Numbered from the stretch's first letter, positions 1-9,350 are shown. The stretch is 64,000 nt of DNA from Deltaproteobacteria bacterium (GCA_016704445.1 JADJAE010000015.1:62001-126000), one strand, 5' to 3'. Made by a program: numbers and translations. Notes: generated by a model from the sequence alone, not told the origin.

Positions 1-2
1 GC

Positions 3-107
3 TCCGCGGTGCCTGGCAGGCTCACGTCGACGAGGAAGTCCAACGTGTACAACATCGTCCACAACGTCTATGGACACAGGGTTTGCCGCGGACCGGTCGC
101 GTCGTGA
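3..107 (+). CDS. Possible 3' end of a gene running in from the left edge (partial)
   Basis: An open frame enters from the window edge and stops at TGA 105-107. Its codons end in G or C almost throughout, as in the confident genes here, and it would encode about 34 residues containing 'VYNIVHNVYGHRV'. No domain is recognisable in so short a piece. The two other forward frames give less natural peptides. It could equally be non-coding upstream DNA of the lipoprotein gene that starts at 192. Confidence 0.25.
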   Translation, partial: SAVPGRLTSTRKSNVYNIVHNVYGHRVCRGPVAS

Positions 108-191
108 CGTAGGGCTCCAACGCCTATGGCGCGACCCGTCGATGGCAGGCCTGACACGCGACGCCCCCTCGACACGGCACAGGACACCCCG

Positions 192-1514
192 ATGAAGCTC
201 GCCACCACCTGCATCGCCGCGATGGCGGCGATGGGCGCCGCGACCGGCTGCAACGAGGCGCCGGTGCGGCCCGCAGGGCCATCCGACGCGACGAATGACA
301 GCCGTGTCGATGTCGGGAGGGCTCTGCTGGACGGCGCCACGTCCGACCGCGGGCTCGGCCCCCCCGCGGAGGTCGCCGTCGCAGACGGATCGCCCGACGT
401 CACGCTCGACGCCTCCACCGATGTCACCCGCGACGCGCGCAGCGACATCCCGTCCGACACGGCGGATGCCCCCGAGGCCTCGGCGCCGCTGGACTTCGAG
501 GCTCTGGGCTTTTCCCGTCGAAACGCGCGCGTGTGGCTCGACCCCGCGGCCGAACTCCACCGCGCGCGCTCGTCCGATGTCACCGACCCAGCCGGCGGAC
601 TGCTCATCACGTACCTCTACCCTCATTACAGCCCGAGCCTCCCGGCCGCCCAGTCCATCGCGCTCAACGCGGTCCCACCGGAGGGCCTGCGCGACCCCGA
701 TGACACCTCCGGAGATCCGCTTCGCTTCGGCATCGTCCCCGTGGGAGGTCGTAGGGCGCTGCGGATGCGCTTTGTCCGCGGACAGGCGCCCGTGTCGCTG
801 AGCGGGCACCTCACTCACCGCTACCTCATGACTTTCGACAGCTCTGTGGGCGGAGCGGACGTGAAGCACATCCCATTCGGCGAAGACACCTGGATCGCGA
901 TGGCCTTCCGGGCTCCCGACCCCATCTACCGCGGCAAGGTAGAGCAGGGAACCGGCGCCTCCTGCGGCGACGATGTGCTCGACCTCGGTGGCGTGAGCGC
1001 GTCGCGAGCGGGGGACAGCTCGCTGTATATCAACCTGCTTCCGGGGAACGTGCTGCGCTTCGTCGTCAACTACAACGAAGGCGCGACGCGCGCGACCGCC
1101 GTCTCCACCATCGTCCCTACCACCGTCTCGATGGCCCCCGGCGAGTGGACCTACCTGGTCCTCCGCGTGCGGCTCAACCACGAGCGCCCTGCGCGCGATG
1201 TCGACGCGCCCCGCACCCAGATCTGGGTCGCGCCGGGCGACCGCGCCCCGCTCTCCCTGCTCTATGAGAGCATCGAACGCAACGCCTGGGCGCCCAGGCC
1301 TGAGAGCAACCTATACCCGTACGGCATCCTCCGGGTGGGCCCCTATCTCTGGTGCCGGAGCGCGGCGGGCGCCCCTCCGCCCGACCCGTGGACCCCCGCC
1401 GGAAGGGCGGTCTTCACGCTCGACCACGGGGGCACCTACGCCGTCCCAACGGCCCGCGCCCCCACGATGACCGAGCGCGATGTCCTCGCGTTTCTGCGCG
1501 CGCAGACGCTCTAG
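192..1514 (+). CDS. Secreted lipoprotein, possibly with a concanavalin-like (heparin-lyase-type) fold
   Basis: Encodes 440 residues. I chose ATG 192 because it gives a compact signal peptide (MKLATTCIAAMAAMGAATGC) whose Cys fits a lipobox; an earlier in-frame ATG at 126 would put a long charged segment before it. After the Cys comes a linker rich in Asp, Ala and Pro (about residues 25-110), typical of surface lipoproteins in this phylum. The remaining 330 residues are globular and Trp/Tyr-rich, with strands such as 'WTYLVLRVRLNH' that resemble jelly-roll polysaccharide lyases; I see no catalytic motif I can name. Probable location is the cell surface or periplasm. The fold assignment is an inference; a plain 'hypothetical lipoprotein' is the safe reading. 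Confidence 0.7.
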   Translation: MKLATTCIAAMAAMGAATGCNEAPVRPAGPSDATNDSRVDVGRALLDGATSDRGLGPPAEVAVADGSPDVTLDASTDVTRDARSDIPSDTADAPEASAPLDFEALGFSRRNARVWLDPAAELHRARSSDVTDPAGGLLITYLYPHYSPSLPAAQSIALNAVPPEGLRDPDDTSGDPLRFGIVPVGGRRALRMRFVRGQAPVSLSGHLTHRYLMTFDSSVGGADVKHIPFGEDTWIAMAFRAPDPIYRGKVEQGTGASCGDDVLDLGGVSASRAGDSSLYINLLPGNVLRFVVNYNEGATRATAVSTIVPTTVSMAPGEWTYLVLRVRLNHERPARDVDAPRTQIWVAPGDRAPLSLLYESIERNAWAPRPESNLYPYGILRVGPYLWCRSAAGAPPPDPWTPAGRAVFTLDHGGTYAVPTARAPTMTERDVLAFLRAQTL

Positions 1515-1699
1515 ACCCTTCGGTTGACGCCGCGGTGGATTTCGTACCCCGGGCGTCTCGTCACCATCGCGGCTGAGGTGTCGGGAGCCTCGCTGTTGGA
1601 CGCCGCGGGGCCCGGAGCTGTTCGCGGCGGCGGGCCGCGGCACGGCGGAGGGTTGAGATGGACTGGGACCTTCGCGGGTGCTGATGTCGACCTGCGGCG

Positions 1700-3181
1700 T
1701 CAGCGGTTGTGCACGCTCAGCGAGCCGACGCCTTCGTAGCTGCCGTACTGCTGGTTCGATGCGAAGAACACGACCTCGTGGAGGTCTCTGCCGTGGAGCG
1801 GGCAGCGGGCGGTCGTGGACGACCCGCGGCTCACCTCGCAGCGGGTCTCCTCGCCCCCGTCGGGACGGACGGAGACCATCATCCAGACGCGCCGCGGGTT
1901 GTCGATCACGACGTTGACGAAGGCGCGCGCGTCGCTCTCGGCGCGGTCGGGGCTCACGAGGCGCAGGCCGTACCCGAAGAACTGGGGCCGGAGCGGCGGC
2001 ATGCGGAGAAACTCGCCCGGCGTGCGCGCGACCGGGAGAAGCTGCCAGCGATCCTCGTCGGGGTAGTGCTTGCTGAGGAAGACCTCCGGGGGCGTCAGGA
2101 AGTACGAGGTCCCGTAACGCTTGTGGAAGCCCTCGGCGTCGACCCCGCCCGCGTCCCAGGTGGTGTCGATGAGGTACCAGCGGTCGTCGAGCTTCACGGC
2201 GTTCCATGCGTGGCCCTCGCCCATGCCGTCGGTGACCGCGTGCCGCGCATGGCCGACGACGGTCTCGACGGTGAGGCCCGCCGCGCGGCCGACCGCCGTG
2301 AAGAGGGCGGCGTAGCCCGCGCACACCGAGAGCCGCGTGCGGAACGTGGTCTCGGCGTCCTGCGGGGGAAAGCGGTGGGTCCGGTACGAGACGACGTCGT
2401 AGGCGATGCGGTCGGCGACGTAGTCGTGCACCGCGCGGGCGAGGTGCCACTGGTCGTGCTCGTGGTCAGCGAGGAACCGGCCGACGGCCGCGGGCGATGT
2501 CTCGTCGGCGGGCGTGAGCGCGAGCACCGCGGCGTGCGGTCCGTCGGCGGGCCATGGCCACGCGTGCGGGTCGCGCGGCGGGGGCGGGAGAACCGGCGCG
2601 GGCTCGTCGCCCGACGGCGTCGGCGCGGTGCCGGACGGCGTCGGGGCGACGCGGGCGACCTCGCGCTCGGGGAGCGGCTGCGGGCGCGGCGGGGGGGCGT
2701 CGGCGAGGTGGTGGAGCCACGCGGACTTCGCAGCGACCCAGAACAACGTGCGGCGGGCGGTCTCGGCGCGGCGGTCGTGGCGGCCGTCGAGCATCCAGTC
2801 GCCGCGACCGTTGAGGGCCTCGAAGGCCCGCTGCGGGTTGCGCGCGAGGAGGGCGCCGACGAAGACGAAGCTCACCGCGAGGGTGCGCATCACGAGGCGG
2901 TCGGAGAGGGTGAGGAAGCGCCTGGTGGCGGGGCGTCGGGCGCGTCGCCACGCGGCGAAGGCCTCCCAGAGCAATGGGACGACGGGGAAGACGAGCAGCG
3001 CGGAGGCGAGGGCGAGCCGGGTCGAGGCGCCCGCGTGGGCGGCGAGCGAGGAGGCGACCCAGGCGGCGGTGAGCGGCGCGACGACGACGAGCGCGAGCCA
3101 GAGGGACGAGAGGATGAGACGGAGGAGGCTGAGGAGCGGACGGCGCCGGCGCGGTGCAACGGGAGGAGGTGGGGTGCGCAT
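1700..3181 (-). CDS. Membrane-anchored transglutaminase-like (papain-fold) protein
   Basis: Encodes 493 residues. An Arg/Pro-rich start is followed by hydrophobic segments at about residues 17-48, 52-72 and 100-114, then a Pro-rich linker (about 160-210) and a transglutaminase-like core domain. The catalytic triad is visible: Cys in 'SVCAGYA' (about 287), His in 'GEGHAWNAV' (about 324) and Asp in 'LIDTTWD' (about 339), with the usual spacing for the transglutaminase/protease superfamily. The C-terminal 130 residues resemble the extension found in kyphoscoliosis-peptidase-type members. The domain probably lies outside the cytoplasmic membrane, acting as a peptidase or amide-bond-forming enzyme on an unknown substrate. 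It stands alone, divergent from the hemerythrin gene, with a 192-bp spacer holding both promoters. Domain call is firm, substrate unknown. Confidence 0.85.
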   Translation of the reverse strand: MRTPPPPVAPRRRRPLLSLLRLILSSLWLALVVVAPLTAAWVASSLAAHAGASTRLALASALLVFPVVPLLWEAFAAWRRARRPATRRFLTLSDRLVMRTLAVSFVFVGALLARNPQRAFEALNGRGDWMLDGRHDRRAETARRTLFWVAAKSAWLHHLADAPPPRPQPLPEREVARVAPTPSGTAPTPSGDEPAPVLPPPPRDPHAWPWPADGPHAAVLALTPADETSPAAVGRFLADHEHDQWHLARAVHDYVADRIAYDVVSYRTHRFPPQDAETTFRTRLSVCAGYAALFTAVGRAAGLTVETVVGHARHAVTDGMGEGHAWNAVKLDDRWYLIDTTWDAGGVDAEGFHKRYGTSYFLTPPEVFLSKHYPDEDRWQLLPVARTPGEFLRMPPLRPQFFGYGLRLVSPDRAESDARAFVNVVIDNPRRVWMMVSVRPDGGEETRCEVSRGSSTTARCPLHGRDLHEVVFFASNQQYGSYEGVGSLSVHNR

Positions 3182-3373
3182 CGGGGATCGGCGATGCTAG
3201 CGCCAGGGCCTACGGAGGGCGATGGCGGCTGTCCTGGGGCGAACGAGCGCCTCAGCCGCTCAGGCACGACGCCGCTCGCCGCAGCCTCGCCACGGCTCGA
3301 CGCGCGCAGCGAGGACCTCCGCGAAGCGCTCGGGGGTCCGCGTCCGGGCGCAGCATCCGATACCCTGCGCGGC

Positions 3374-4033
3374 GTGAGACTCATCGATGACCTCGAGGCC
3401 GAGCACGCGACGATCGAGCGCGTCGTCGGATCGCTGGTGACCTTCGCCGCGCGCTGCCTCTCGGGCGCCGGGCTCGCCGCCGACGCCGCCGGCTACCTGC
3501 GCTTCTTCCGGCTCTACGCGGGCCGCTACCACCACGCGCGCGAGGACGGTGTGCTGTTTCCCGCCCTCGTGCGCGAGACCGGCGCGCCCGGCGATCGTGG
3601 TCCCATCGCGGTCCTGCAGGCCGATCACCGCGCGATGGAGAGGCTCCTCGAAGAGCTGGCGGCGCTCGCGGACCGCGTCGACGCTGCCGAGGGGGCGGTC
3701 GCGTTCCAGGCGCTGGCGATGCGCTACGCGACCGCGCTGCTGCACCACATCGACGCCGAGAACTCCGTGCTCCTCCCGGAGGCCGCCGCCCGCTTCCGGG
3801 GCGCGGTGGTGCTCGAGCTGCCGGGCCGCGAGCCCGACGCCGAGGAGACCGCCGCCCGGGACGAAGGGGAGCGCCTCGTCCGCGCGCACCCGCCGACGGA
3901 CGTCACCGGCTTCGACCGCGGCGACGGCTGCTGCGCGTGCCCCGCGTACGGCAACCCGTGCGAGGGCATCGAGCGCGAGTGGTGGAGTGAGCTCGAGTGG
4001 GAAGACGCCCGCGAGCGCCTCGGATCGCAATAG
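3374..4033 (+). CDS. Hemerythrin HHE cation-binding domain protein with Cys-rich tail
   Basis: Encodes 219 residues from GTG 3374; the preceding in-frame sequence is antisense to the transglutaminase gene and lacks protein character. Four helices carry the di-iron ligands of the HHE family: 'EHATIERVV' near residue 9, 'HHAREDGVLFPAL' near 51, 'DHRAMERLLEEL' near 80 and 'LLHHIDAENSVLLPE' near 118. Such proteins bind O2, NO or iron, or repair oxidised iron centres, in the cytoplasm. The last 60 residues are unusual: 'GDGCCACPAYGNPCEG' holds four Cys and could bind another metal or a redox partner. No operon partner is obvious; the next gene on this strand begins 250 bp downstream. Confidence 0.88.
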   Translation: MRLIDDLEAEHATIERVVGSLVTFAARCLSGAGLAADAAGYLRFFRLYAGRYHHAREDGVLFPALVRETGAPGDRGPIAVLQADHRAMERLLEELAALADRVDAAEGAVAFQALAMRYATALLHHIDAENSVLLPEAAARFRGAVVLELPGREPDAEETAARDEGERLVRAHPPTDVTGFDRGDGCCACPAYGNPCEGIEREWWSELEWEDARERLGSQ

Positions 4034-4062
4034 GGCGGCGCCACTGCGCTCCCGACGGCCGC

Positions 4063-4185
4063 TCAGGGCCGCGAGGCGTCGGTCGCGTCGAGGCGCTCGA
4101 GCTCGTCGCGCAGCTCGCGCGGGAACGACTTCTCCATCCGCAGCGACGGCGCGGCCTCGAGCAGGCGCCAGTACGCCGCGGTCAC
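4063..4185 (-). CDS. Small open frame or gene remnant (about 40 residues)
   Basis: From GTG 4185 a 40-residue peptide begins 'MTAAYWRLLEAAPSLRMEK' and ends 'ERLDATDASRP'. Its codons have the strong G/C third-position bias of neighbouring genes and the peptide is amphipathic helical, so it looks coding. Upstream in frame the sequence runs into the antisense of the next gene, so this may be the last 40 codons of a deleted gene rather than a small gene. I see no convincing ribosome-binding site. Confidence 0.3.
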   Translation of the reverse strand: MTAAYWRLLEAAPSLRMEKSFPRELRDELERLDATDASRP

Positions 4186-4284
4186 CCGAGTCGGGCTTTG
4201 TGAAGCGCAATTATCCGCTGTACGCCACCGTGAGGAGGGAGAGCACCGTTGAGCCCCTCCCCCGCTGTCTGCCATGATGGGCGC

Positions 4285-4908
4285 GTGACCGATCCCCTCG
4301 CCGGCCGGTGCGGCTCCTGCGCGCACTTCCACTCCGAGCGCTGGGACGCCGAGCGCAACGCGACCATGGGCGAGTGCGGCCACGGCACCTGGCCGAAGTA
4401 CCGGCCGGAGACGGCGACGTGCCCCGACTACGTGGCCGAGGGGACGCTGCGCTTCGGCCTCGACCGCAACCGCATCCGCGCGGCGCGCCCGACGACGACG
4501 CGGTCATCGACGACAGTGACACCGACGCGGCGGCTGCCGGTCGAGATCGAGGTGGACATGGACGAGGCGACGTTTCGCGCGGTGCTCCGCGAGGTGCTGC
4601 GGGACGAGCTCGCGCTGGGGGACGTCCCCATCGCGGAGCGGTTTCGCGGCGGTGAGATGGTGTTGAAGCCCGGCAAGGAGGGCACCGCGGAGAAGCGGGT
4701 TCCGCTCGAGGCCTTCTTCCACAAGGTCGTGATGATGCGCGACAAGCTCCGGGTGCTGGAGCAGAAGATCAACGCCAACCCGAAGCTGACCGACGACGAG
4801 AAGGTCTCGCTCCAGCAGTACGTGACGGGATGCTACGGGACGCTCACGACGTTCAACGTGCTGTTCCGTGAAGACGACGACCGGTTTCGTGGCGGCGGTG
4901 AGGGGTAG
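4285..4908 (+). CDS. Conserved hypothetical protein with N-terminal four-Cys (zinc-ribbon-like) motif
   Basis: Encodes 207 residues from GTG 4285. Near the N-terminus 'CGSCAHF' is followed by 'GECGHGTWP' and 'TATCPDYV', giving four Cys spaced C-x2-C-x(n)-C-x(n)-C, the pattern of a small metal or Fe-S binding knuckle. A Thr/Pro linker (about 55-75) leads to an alpha-helical region of about 120 residues rich in charged residues. An alternative TTG start at 4249 has a better Shine-Dalgarno (GGAGGGAGAG about 10 bases upstream), but its extra 12 codons lack the local codon bias. The downstream lipoprotein begins inside its last codons (GTG 4898), so the two are probably co-transcribed. Function unknown. 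Confidence 0.75.
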   Translation: MTDPLAGRCGSCAHFHSERWDAERNATMGECGHGTWPKYRPETATCPDYVAEGTLRFGLDRNRIRAARPTTTRSSTTVTPTRRLPVEIEVDMDEATFRAVLREVLRDELALGDVPIAERFRGGEMVLKPGKEGTAEKRVPLEAFFHKVVMMRDKLRVLEQKINANPKLTDDEKVSLQQYVTGCYGTLTTFNVLFREDDDRFRGGGEG

Positions 4909-5454
4909 CCGAGCGCTGGCGCTCGCGGGGTCGCTGCTCGTCGCGGGCTGCGCCCACCGCGCCGTCGCGCCCTCCCCGACCACGCCGACGTGGCCTCCGC
5001 CGCCGCGGTCGACCTGCGCGATGTGACGCTCGCGGTCGACGCCGTGGGCGGCCGGCGCGTCGACCTCGCGGCGCTGCGCGGTCGCGCCATCGTGGTGGCC
5101 GCGCTCTCGACCAACGACCTCGGCGGCCACGCGCTCGCGCGCAACCTGGAGCGCCTCGCGGCGGCGCACGGCGACGACCTCGCGGTGCTGGTGCTGGCGA
5201 CGGACGGCTACGACGCCCCCACGCTGCAGGTCGCGCTGGAGGTCTTCGCCGAGGTGGTGGGCCTGCACCACGCGGCCGTGGCCCCACTGCCCCCGGAGGT
5301 GCGCGCCGGGTCGACGCCCTTCGGGGAGGTGGGCCTCGCGCCGCTTGTGTTCCTGGTGAACCGAGCGGGCCGCGTGGCGCGCAGGCTGGAGGGCTACCAG
5401 ACGATGGCCGCCCTGCAGTCGCTCATCGCACCGGCGCTGCCGCCGGGTCACTGA
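4898..5454 (+). CDS. Thioredoxin-fold lipoprotein, frameshifted after the signal peptide
   Basis: GTG 4898, overlapping the previous gene by 11 bases, starts a textbook lipoprotein signal peptide (MRGSRALALAGSLLVAGCAH, lipobox LVAGC). That frame dies at TGA about 5022. The rest of the protein, 'VASAAAVDLRDVTLAVD' onward, lies in another frame and runs to TGA 5454. The frames join cleanly if one C is restored in the CCCC run at 4974-4977, which gives about 185 residues. The body has a thioredoxin-like/AhpC-TSA layout ('RGRAIVVAALSTND', 'PLVFLVNRAGRVARRLEGY') but no CxxC pair, so a thiol-disulfide role is unproven. Read literally, only a 154-residue protein from GTG 4990 would be made, without a signal peptide. 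The 3' end overlaps the convergent glycosyltransferase by 32 bp. Confidence 0.65.
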
Positions 5455-7418
5455 CCCCATCGACGCAGCGCTCCCGATCGATCGCGTGGACGGTGATCCC
5501 CTCCTCGCGGAAGGCCACCGTCGCCGCGCGCCGCATGAGCCGCAGCGTCTCCCTCATGTCCGCGACGATGTCCTCGTCCTGGTAGCCCTCCACCGCGGTC
5601 GGCGGGGTGCGCTGGTACATCGTGGTGTTGATGAGCACGTGGGTGACGCCGCGCCCTCGGAGCCACGCGCAGAGCCGCCCCTGCACGCGCGCGTCGTGGA
5701 GCTCGGCCCAGCTCGGCGCGCCCTGGTTGACGTGGAAGAAGACGTGATCGACTCCGCGCAGGTGCCACGCGCGGCTCTCGAAGAGGCTGAGCACCCGCGA
5801 TCCCCGGGGGAGGTTCTGGCGTAGCGCGTCGCCGAGGCGCTCGGCGGCCTCGAGGCGCTCGACCCTCGACGGAGCGACGGGTCCGAGGGCCACGCGCAGC
5901 ACCGGGCCGAGCGACGGGGAGAACACGCTCGCGGCGAGCGCCAGGGCGACGAGGGCGACGGCCCACGGGGCGAAGCGAGCGCGGGGCGTCGCGTCGCGGA
6001 GGAGGTCGTCGACGGCGAGCGCGCCCCCGAAGGCGAGCACCGGCCCGAGCGGCAGCAGGTAGCGCGCCTCCTGCACGGTGACGAACCACCCGACGAGGTA
6101 GAGCGCCGCCGCGAGCCCGAGGCCCCAGCGCAGCGGCGAGGCGGGAGCGATCGCGAGGGCGAGCGCCCCGACGAGGTGGAGCGGCCCGACGAGGTAGCCG
6201 AAGCCGCCGGTGTAGTGACCGGGCAGCGAGCGCAGGGTGACGTTGACGGGCGCGAGGAGCAGCGAGAGGGCGTCGCGGCCCATGCCGATGTCATGGTTGA
6301 AGCGAAACATCTGCCGCAGGAAGAGCGGGTGGAAGGCCCCTGCGGCGATGGGGTTTCCGGTGGCGAGGGTGTTGCGCACGAACCACGGGAGCAGCAGGAG
6401 CGCGACGCCCGCGGCGAGGGCGAGCGCGATGTCGCGCCGACGGGGAAGCGGCATCGCGGGCTGCAGCATCCACGCGGCGCCGAGGGCCGCGGGGAGCAGG
6501 AGGCCGGGGTAGCGGGTCGAGGCGCAGGCTCCGGTGAAGAGGGCGGCGCGGACCAGCGGCGCGCGATCGGCACTGGCGCGAGCGGCGAGGGAGGGCTTCG
6601 AGGGTGGCGGTGCCGAAGAGCAGCAGGGAGAGGTCGCTGTAGGCGATCGTGGTCTCCCAGAGGAAGGTCGGGTCGGCGGCGACGGCGAGCGCGGCGAGCG
6701 GCCACGCGCGGGGGGCGTGAGCGCGCGCGAGGTCGGCGAGCAGCAGCAGCGAGAGGGCGCCGCACTCCAGGTGCAGCAGCTTGGCGACCGGGGGCCCGTG
6801 CAGCGCGAGCCCGGCCGCGTAGAGCATCTCGGTGAGCAGCGGGAAGGAGGTGTAGACCGACGAGCGGTCGAGCCCGACGCGCCCGGTGCGGAGAAACCAC
6901 TCCGGCAGCGCGAGGTGATAGGTGAGCGCGTCCCATCCGTAGCGGGGGACGAAGGCGTGGAGGGCCGGGAGCGCCAGCAGCGCGGCCACCCCCGCGAGGA
7001 GCGCGACGGTGGCCCTCGGGGGCGGCCTGCCCGCGAGCTGGCGCAGCGCGACGCGCAGCGAGGGGAGCCCTGCGAGCGCGGCGACGATCACCACGCCGAC
7101 CACCGCGGGCGGGCGGAAGAGCCCCGCCACGCCGAGGGCCGCGAGCGCTGTGCCCAGGAGGGCGAAGCCCGCGGCGATGCGGAGCACCACGCGACGGAGG
7201 CGGCCTCCGGTGGAGAGCTGCCGGGCGACCGGCGCCGACGCTCCGACCGCGGCCAGGTTGAGGACCGTGAGGGCCGCGAGCGCGCGCAGCAGCTCAATCA
7301 CCTTCTCGGGCCGGGGCATCGCCGGCTGGGGGATCACCGGCCACTGCCCATGGCGCACGCCCCACGCGCCGACGATCAGCATCGCGACGATCAGCAGGGC
7401 TGCGCGGCGCAGTGGCAT
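5423..7418 (-). pseudogene. GT39/ArnT-like polytopic membrane glycosyltransferase, frameshifted in the middle
   Basis: Two open frames on the minus strand, 7418 to about 6590 and about 6590 to 5423, together make one polytopic membrane protein of about 665 residues. The first part has many hydrophobic helices and the family signature 'YGWDALTYHLALPEWFLRTG', in which the Asp lies in the first extracytoplasmic loop of GT-C glycosyltransferases that use lipid-linked sugars. The first frame reads 'LFGTATLEAL' and then degenerates into Arg/Pro; the other frame supplies 'ADRAPLVRAALFTGACAS' and continues with further helices. The break lies near 6586-6594 in a GAGGGAGGG stretch. The final 130 residues form a soluble domain. 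It would transfer sugar to lipid or protein at the outer face of the inner membrane. It could be a real pseudogene or a base-calling error. Confidence 0.75.
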
Positions 7419-7460
7419 CTCAAGGGGTGTGAGGGAGAAGAGCAGCTGAGGGAGAAAAGC

Positions 7461-7498
7461 AGAAAGCCGACCCTACCGTGAGGCAGGATCGGCTTTCT
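7461..7498 (-). terminator. Intrinsic terminator of the tRNA-Gly gene
   Basis: A perfect 10-bp stem (AGAAAGCCGA at 7461-7470 with TCGGCTTTCT at 7489-7498), extended by three more pairs after one mismatch, encloses a short loop. On the minus strand it is followed by GCTTTTCTCC, a T-rich stretch. It lies 8 bp after the 3' end of the tRNA. Confidence 0.8.
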
Positions 7499-7505
7499 AT
7501 CTCGG

Positions 7506-7577
<72 letters not shown>

Positions 7578-7659
7578 GTCGCCGAAGGGAGCGCTTGTTT
7601 ATCGAACGCCCCTCCGACTGTCAAACAAAAATCTTCAGGAAAAGTTCAGCCCCCCCAAA

Positions 7660-9267
7660 TCACTCGTAGCGGAGGCCTTCCACGGGGGTGAGCCGCGAGG
7701 CCCACCAGGCGGGGATGAACGACGCGACCGCCGCGATGAGCATGGCGACCGCGCCCGTCAGCACGAACTCCGCCGCGCTCGGCCGCACCGGAACATACCG
7801 GATCAGATAAACCTGCGCGTCGAGGGGGAACGGGTAGCGGGTGAGGATCCAGCAGTTGAGGGCGCCGAGCGCGAGGCCCACGCCGGTGCCGATGGCGCCC
7901 ACCGCGAGGCCCTGCGCGAGGAAGATGCGCAGGATGGCGGAGTCGGGCGCGCCCATGGCCTTGAGGATGGCGATCTCGCGCTTGCGCTCGAGCACCACCA
8001 TCACGAGCGTGGCGATCACGTTGAAGGCCGCGATCACGATGATGATCGTGATGACGAACGACAGCGCGAGCTTCTGCAGCGCGAGCGCGGTGAAGAGGTT
8101 GTGGTTGAGCGACTCCCAGTCGAGCGTGTGGTAGGCGCCGCCGCCGAGGGACCGCTCGATGCGCCGGCCGATGGCGCGGGCGCGCTCGATGTTGCGCACC
8201 TTGACCTCGACGCCGGTGACCGCGTCGCCCTGGTCGAAGAAGCGCTGGGCCTGCCAGAGGTCGACGTAGACGAGGCGCGAGTCGTACTCGTCGAAGCCGG
8301 CGTCGAAGATGCCCACGACGCGGAAGTCGCGCGCCCTGGGGGTGGCTCCCTGGCGCACCAGCGCGGCGTCGGCGCCGGTGAGCGGGGAGATGATGCGCAC
8401 CTGGTCGTTGAGGCCGAGCGAGAGCGTGCGGGCGAGGGTGCGGCCGATGATGACGCCGGGGAGCTGGGCCTCCGGGCGGCGGCCCTGGGTCTCGGCCTCG
8501 CGGGAGACCTCCCTCGCGAAGGCGTCGAGGGGATCGCTCGCGATGGGGTCGTCGGGCGGCAGGACGTAGTCCGGGGTGGCGCCGGGCTCCAGGCGATCGA
8601 CCGGCGTGGCGGGCTCCGGCGCAGGGGCCGCGGGCTCCGGGGCGGACGGCGCGTGGGGGACGAGCAACGGGTCGGTGAGGGGATCGGGCAGCACCGAGGG
8701 CGCGAGCGGGCGCTCGATCTCGCGTCGGCCGCGGGCGATGTAGTCGTCGAGGGTGGCGTCGCGGCGGGCGCTGGGGAGCTCGTCCACGGGGCCCGGCGGC
8801 TGCGAGCTGGCGGGGCGCAGGCCGTCGAGCGAGCCCGCGACGAGGTAGGTCGGGAGGTCGAGCACCTGGCCGAGGAGGGTCGGGTCGACGCCCTTCACCA
8901 GCACCCCGGCGATGCGCTCGCCTCGGGTGATCATCATCGGGTTGATGAGGAAGGGCGCCGCGCCGGTGACGCCCGGCGTAGCGCGCACCGAGGCCATCAC
9001 CTCGCGGTACTCGGAGAAGTCCCAGCCGTACTTCAGCACCAGCACGTGGGCGTTGACGCCCAGCACCTTGGAGCGAAACGACTCCTGGAACCCCGACGTG
9101 ATCGCGAGGGTGACGGACAGCGCCCACACGCCGAGGGCGATGCCCACGATGGCGATGACCCCGATGATGGAGACGAAGGCGCGGCGGCGCGCCCGGAGGT
9201 AGCGACCCGCGATCTGGAGGGCGAAGTCCACCGGGCGCTCTGTACTCCGGGTGTCCGTGGGTGCCAA
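7660..9267 (-). CDS. LolC/LolE-family lipoprotein-releasing ABC transporter permease
   Basis: Encodes 535 residues. The architecture is that of LolC/LolE (MacB-like) permeases: one N-terminal membrane helix ('FVSIIGVIAIVGIALGVWAL', about 30-50), a large periplasmic domain, and three C-terminal helices. Family hallmarks include 'VLGVNAHVLVLKYGW', 'RTLARTLSLGLNDQVRIISP', and in the coupling region 'ERKREIAILKAMGA'. It extracts outer-membrane lipoproteins from the inner membrane and hands them to LolA, powered by LolD, neither of which is in this window. A Pro/Glu/Ala-rich insert at about 150-250 ('APEPAAPAPEPATP') makes it longer than the usual 410 residues. The many lipoproteins in this window are plausible cargo. 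One permease could serve as both LolC and LolE, as in other bacteria with LolF-type systems. Confidence 0.92.
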   Translation of the reverse strand: MAPTDTRSTERPVDFALQIAGRYLRARRRAFVSIIGVIAIVGIALGVWALSVTLAITSGFQESFRSKVLGVNAHVLVLKYGWDFSEYREVMASVRATPGVTGAAPFLINPMMITRGERIAGVLVKGVDPTLLGQVLDLPTYLVAGSLDGLRPASSQPPGPVDELPSARRDATLDDYIARGRREIERPLAPSVLPDPLTDPLLVPHAPSAPEPAAPAPEPATPVDRLEPGATPDYVLPPDDPIASDPLDAFAREVSREAETQGRRPEAQLPGVIIGRTLARTLSLGLNDQVRIISPLTGADAALVRQGATPRARDFRVVGIFDAGFDEYDSRLVYVDLWQAQRFFDQGDAVTGVEVKVRNIERARAIGRRIERSLGGGAYHTLDWESLNHNLFTALALQKLALSFVITIIIVIAAFNVIATLVMVVLERKREIAILKAMGAPDSAILRIFLAQGLAVGAIGTGVGLALGALNCWILTRYPFPLDAQVYLIRYVPVRPSAAEFVLTGAVAMLIAAVASFIPAWWASRLTPVEGLRYE

Positions 9268-9350
9268 CTGTCCGCGGTGCTCGGCGGCGGGCGTCAGGCG
9301 GTCTCCGCGTCGCCGTGGTGATTCCCCACCGCGGACGGTAGAGTGCGCCC

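Noticed and set aside
1515..1699. Spacer between the first lipoprotein and the transglutaminase gene
   Set aside because: Inspected for a small gene, tRNA or terminator; nothing convincing seen.
1709..3370. A long plus-strand open frame leading into the hemerythrin gene
   Set aside because: It is antisense to the transglutaminase gene and has no protein character until GTG 3374, where the HHE domain begins.
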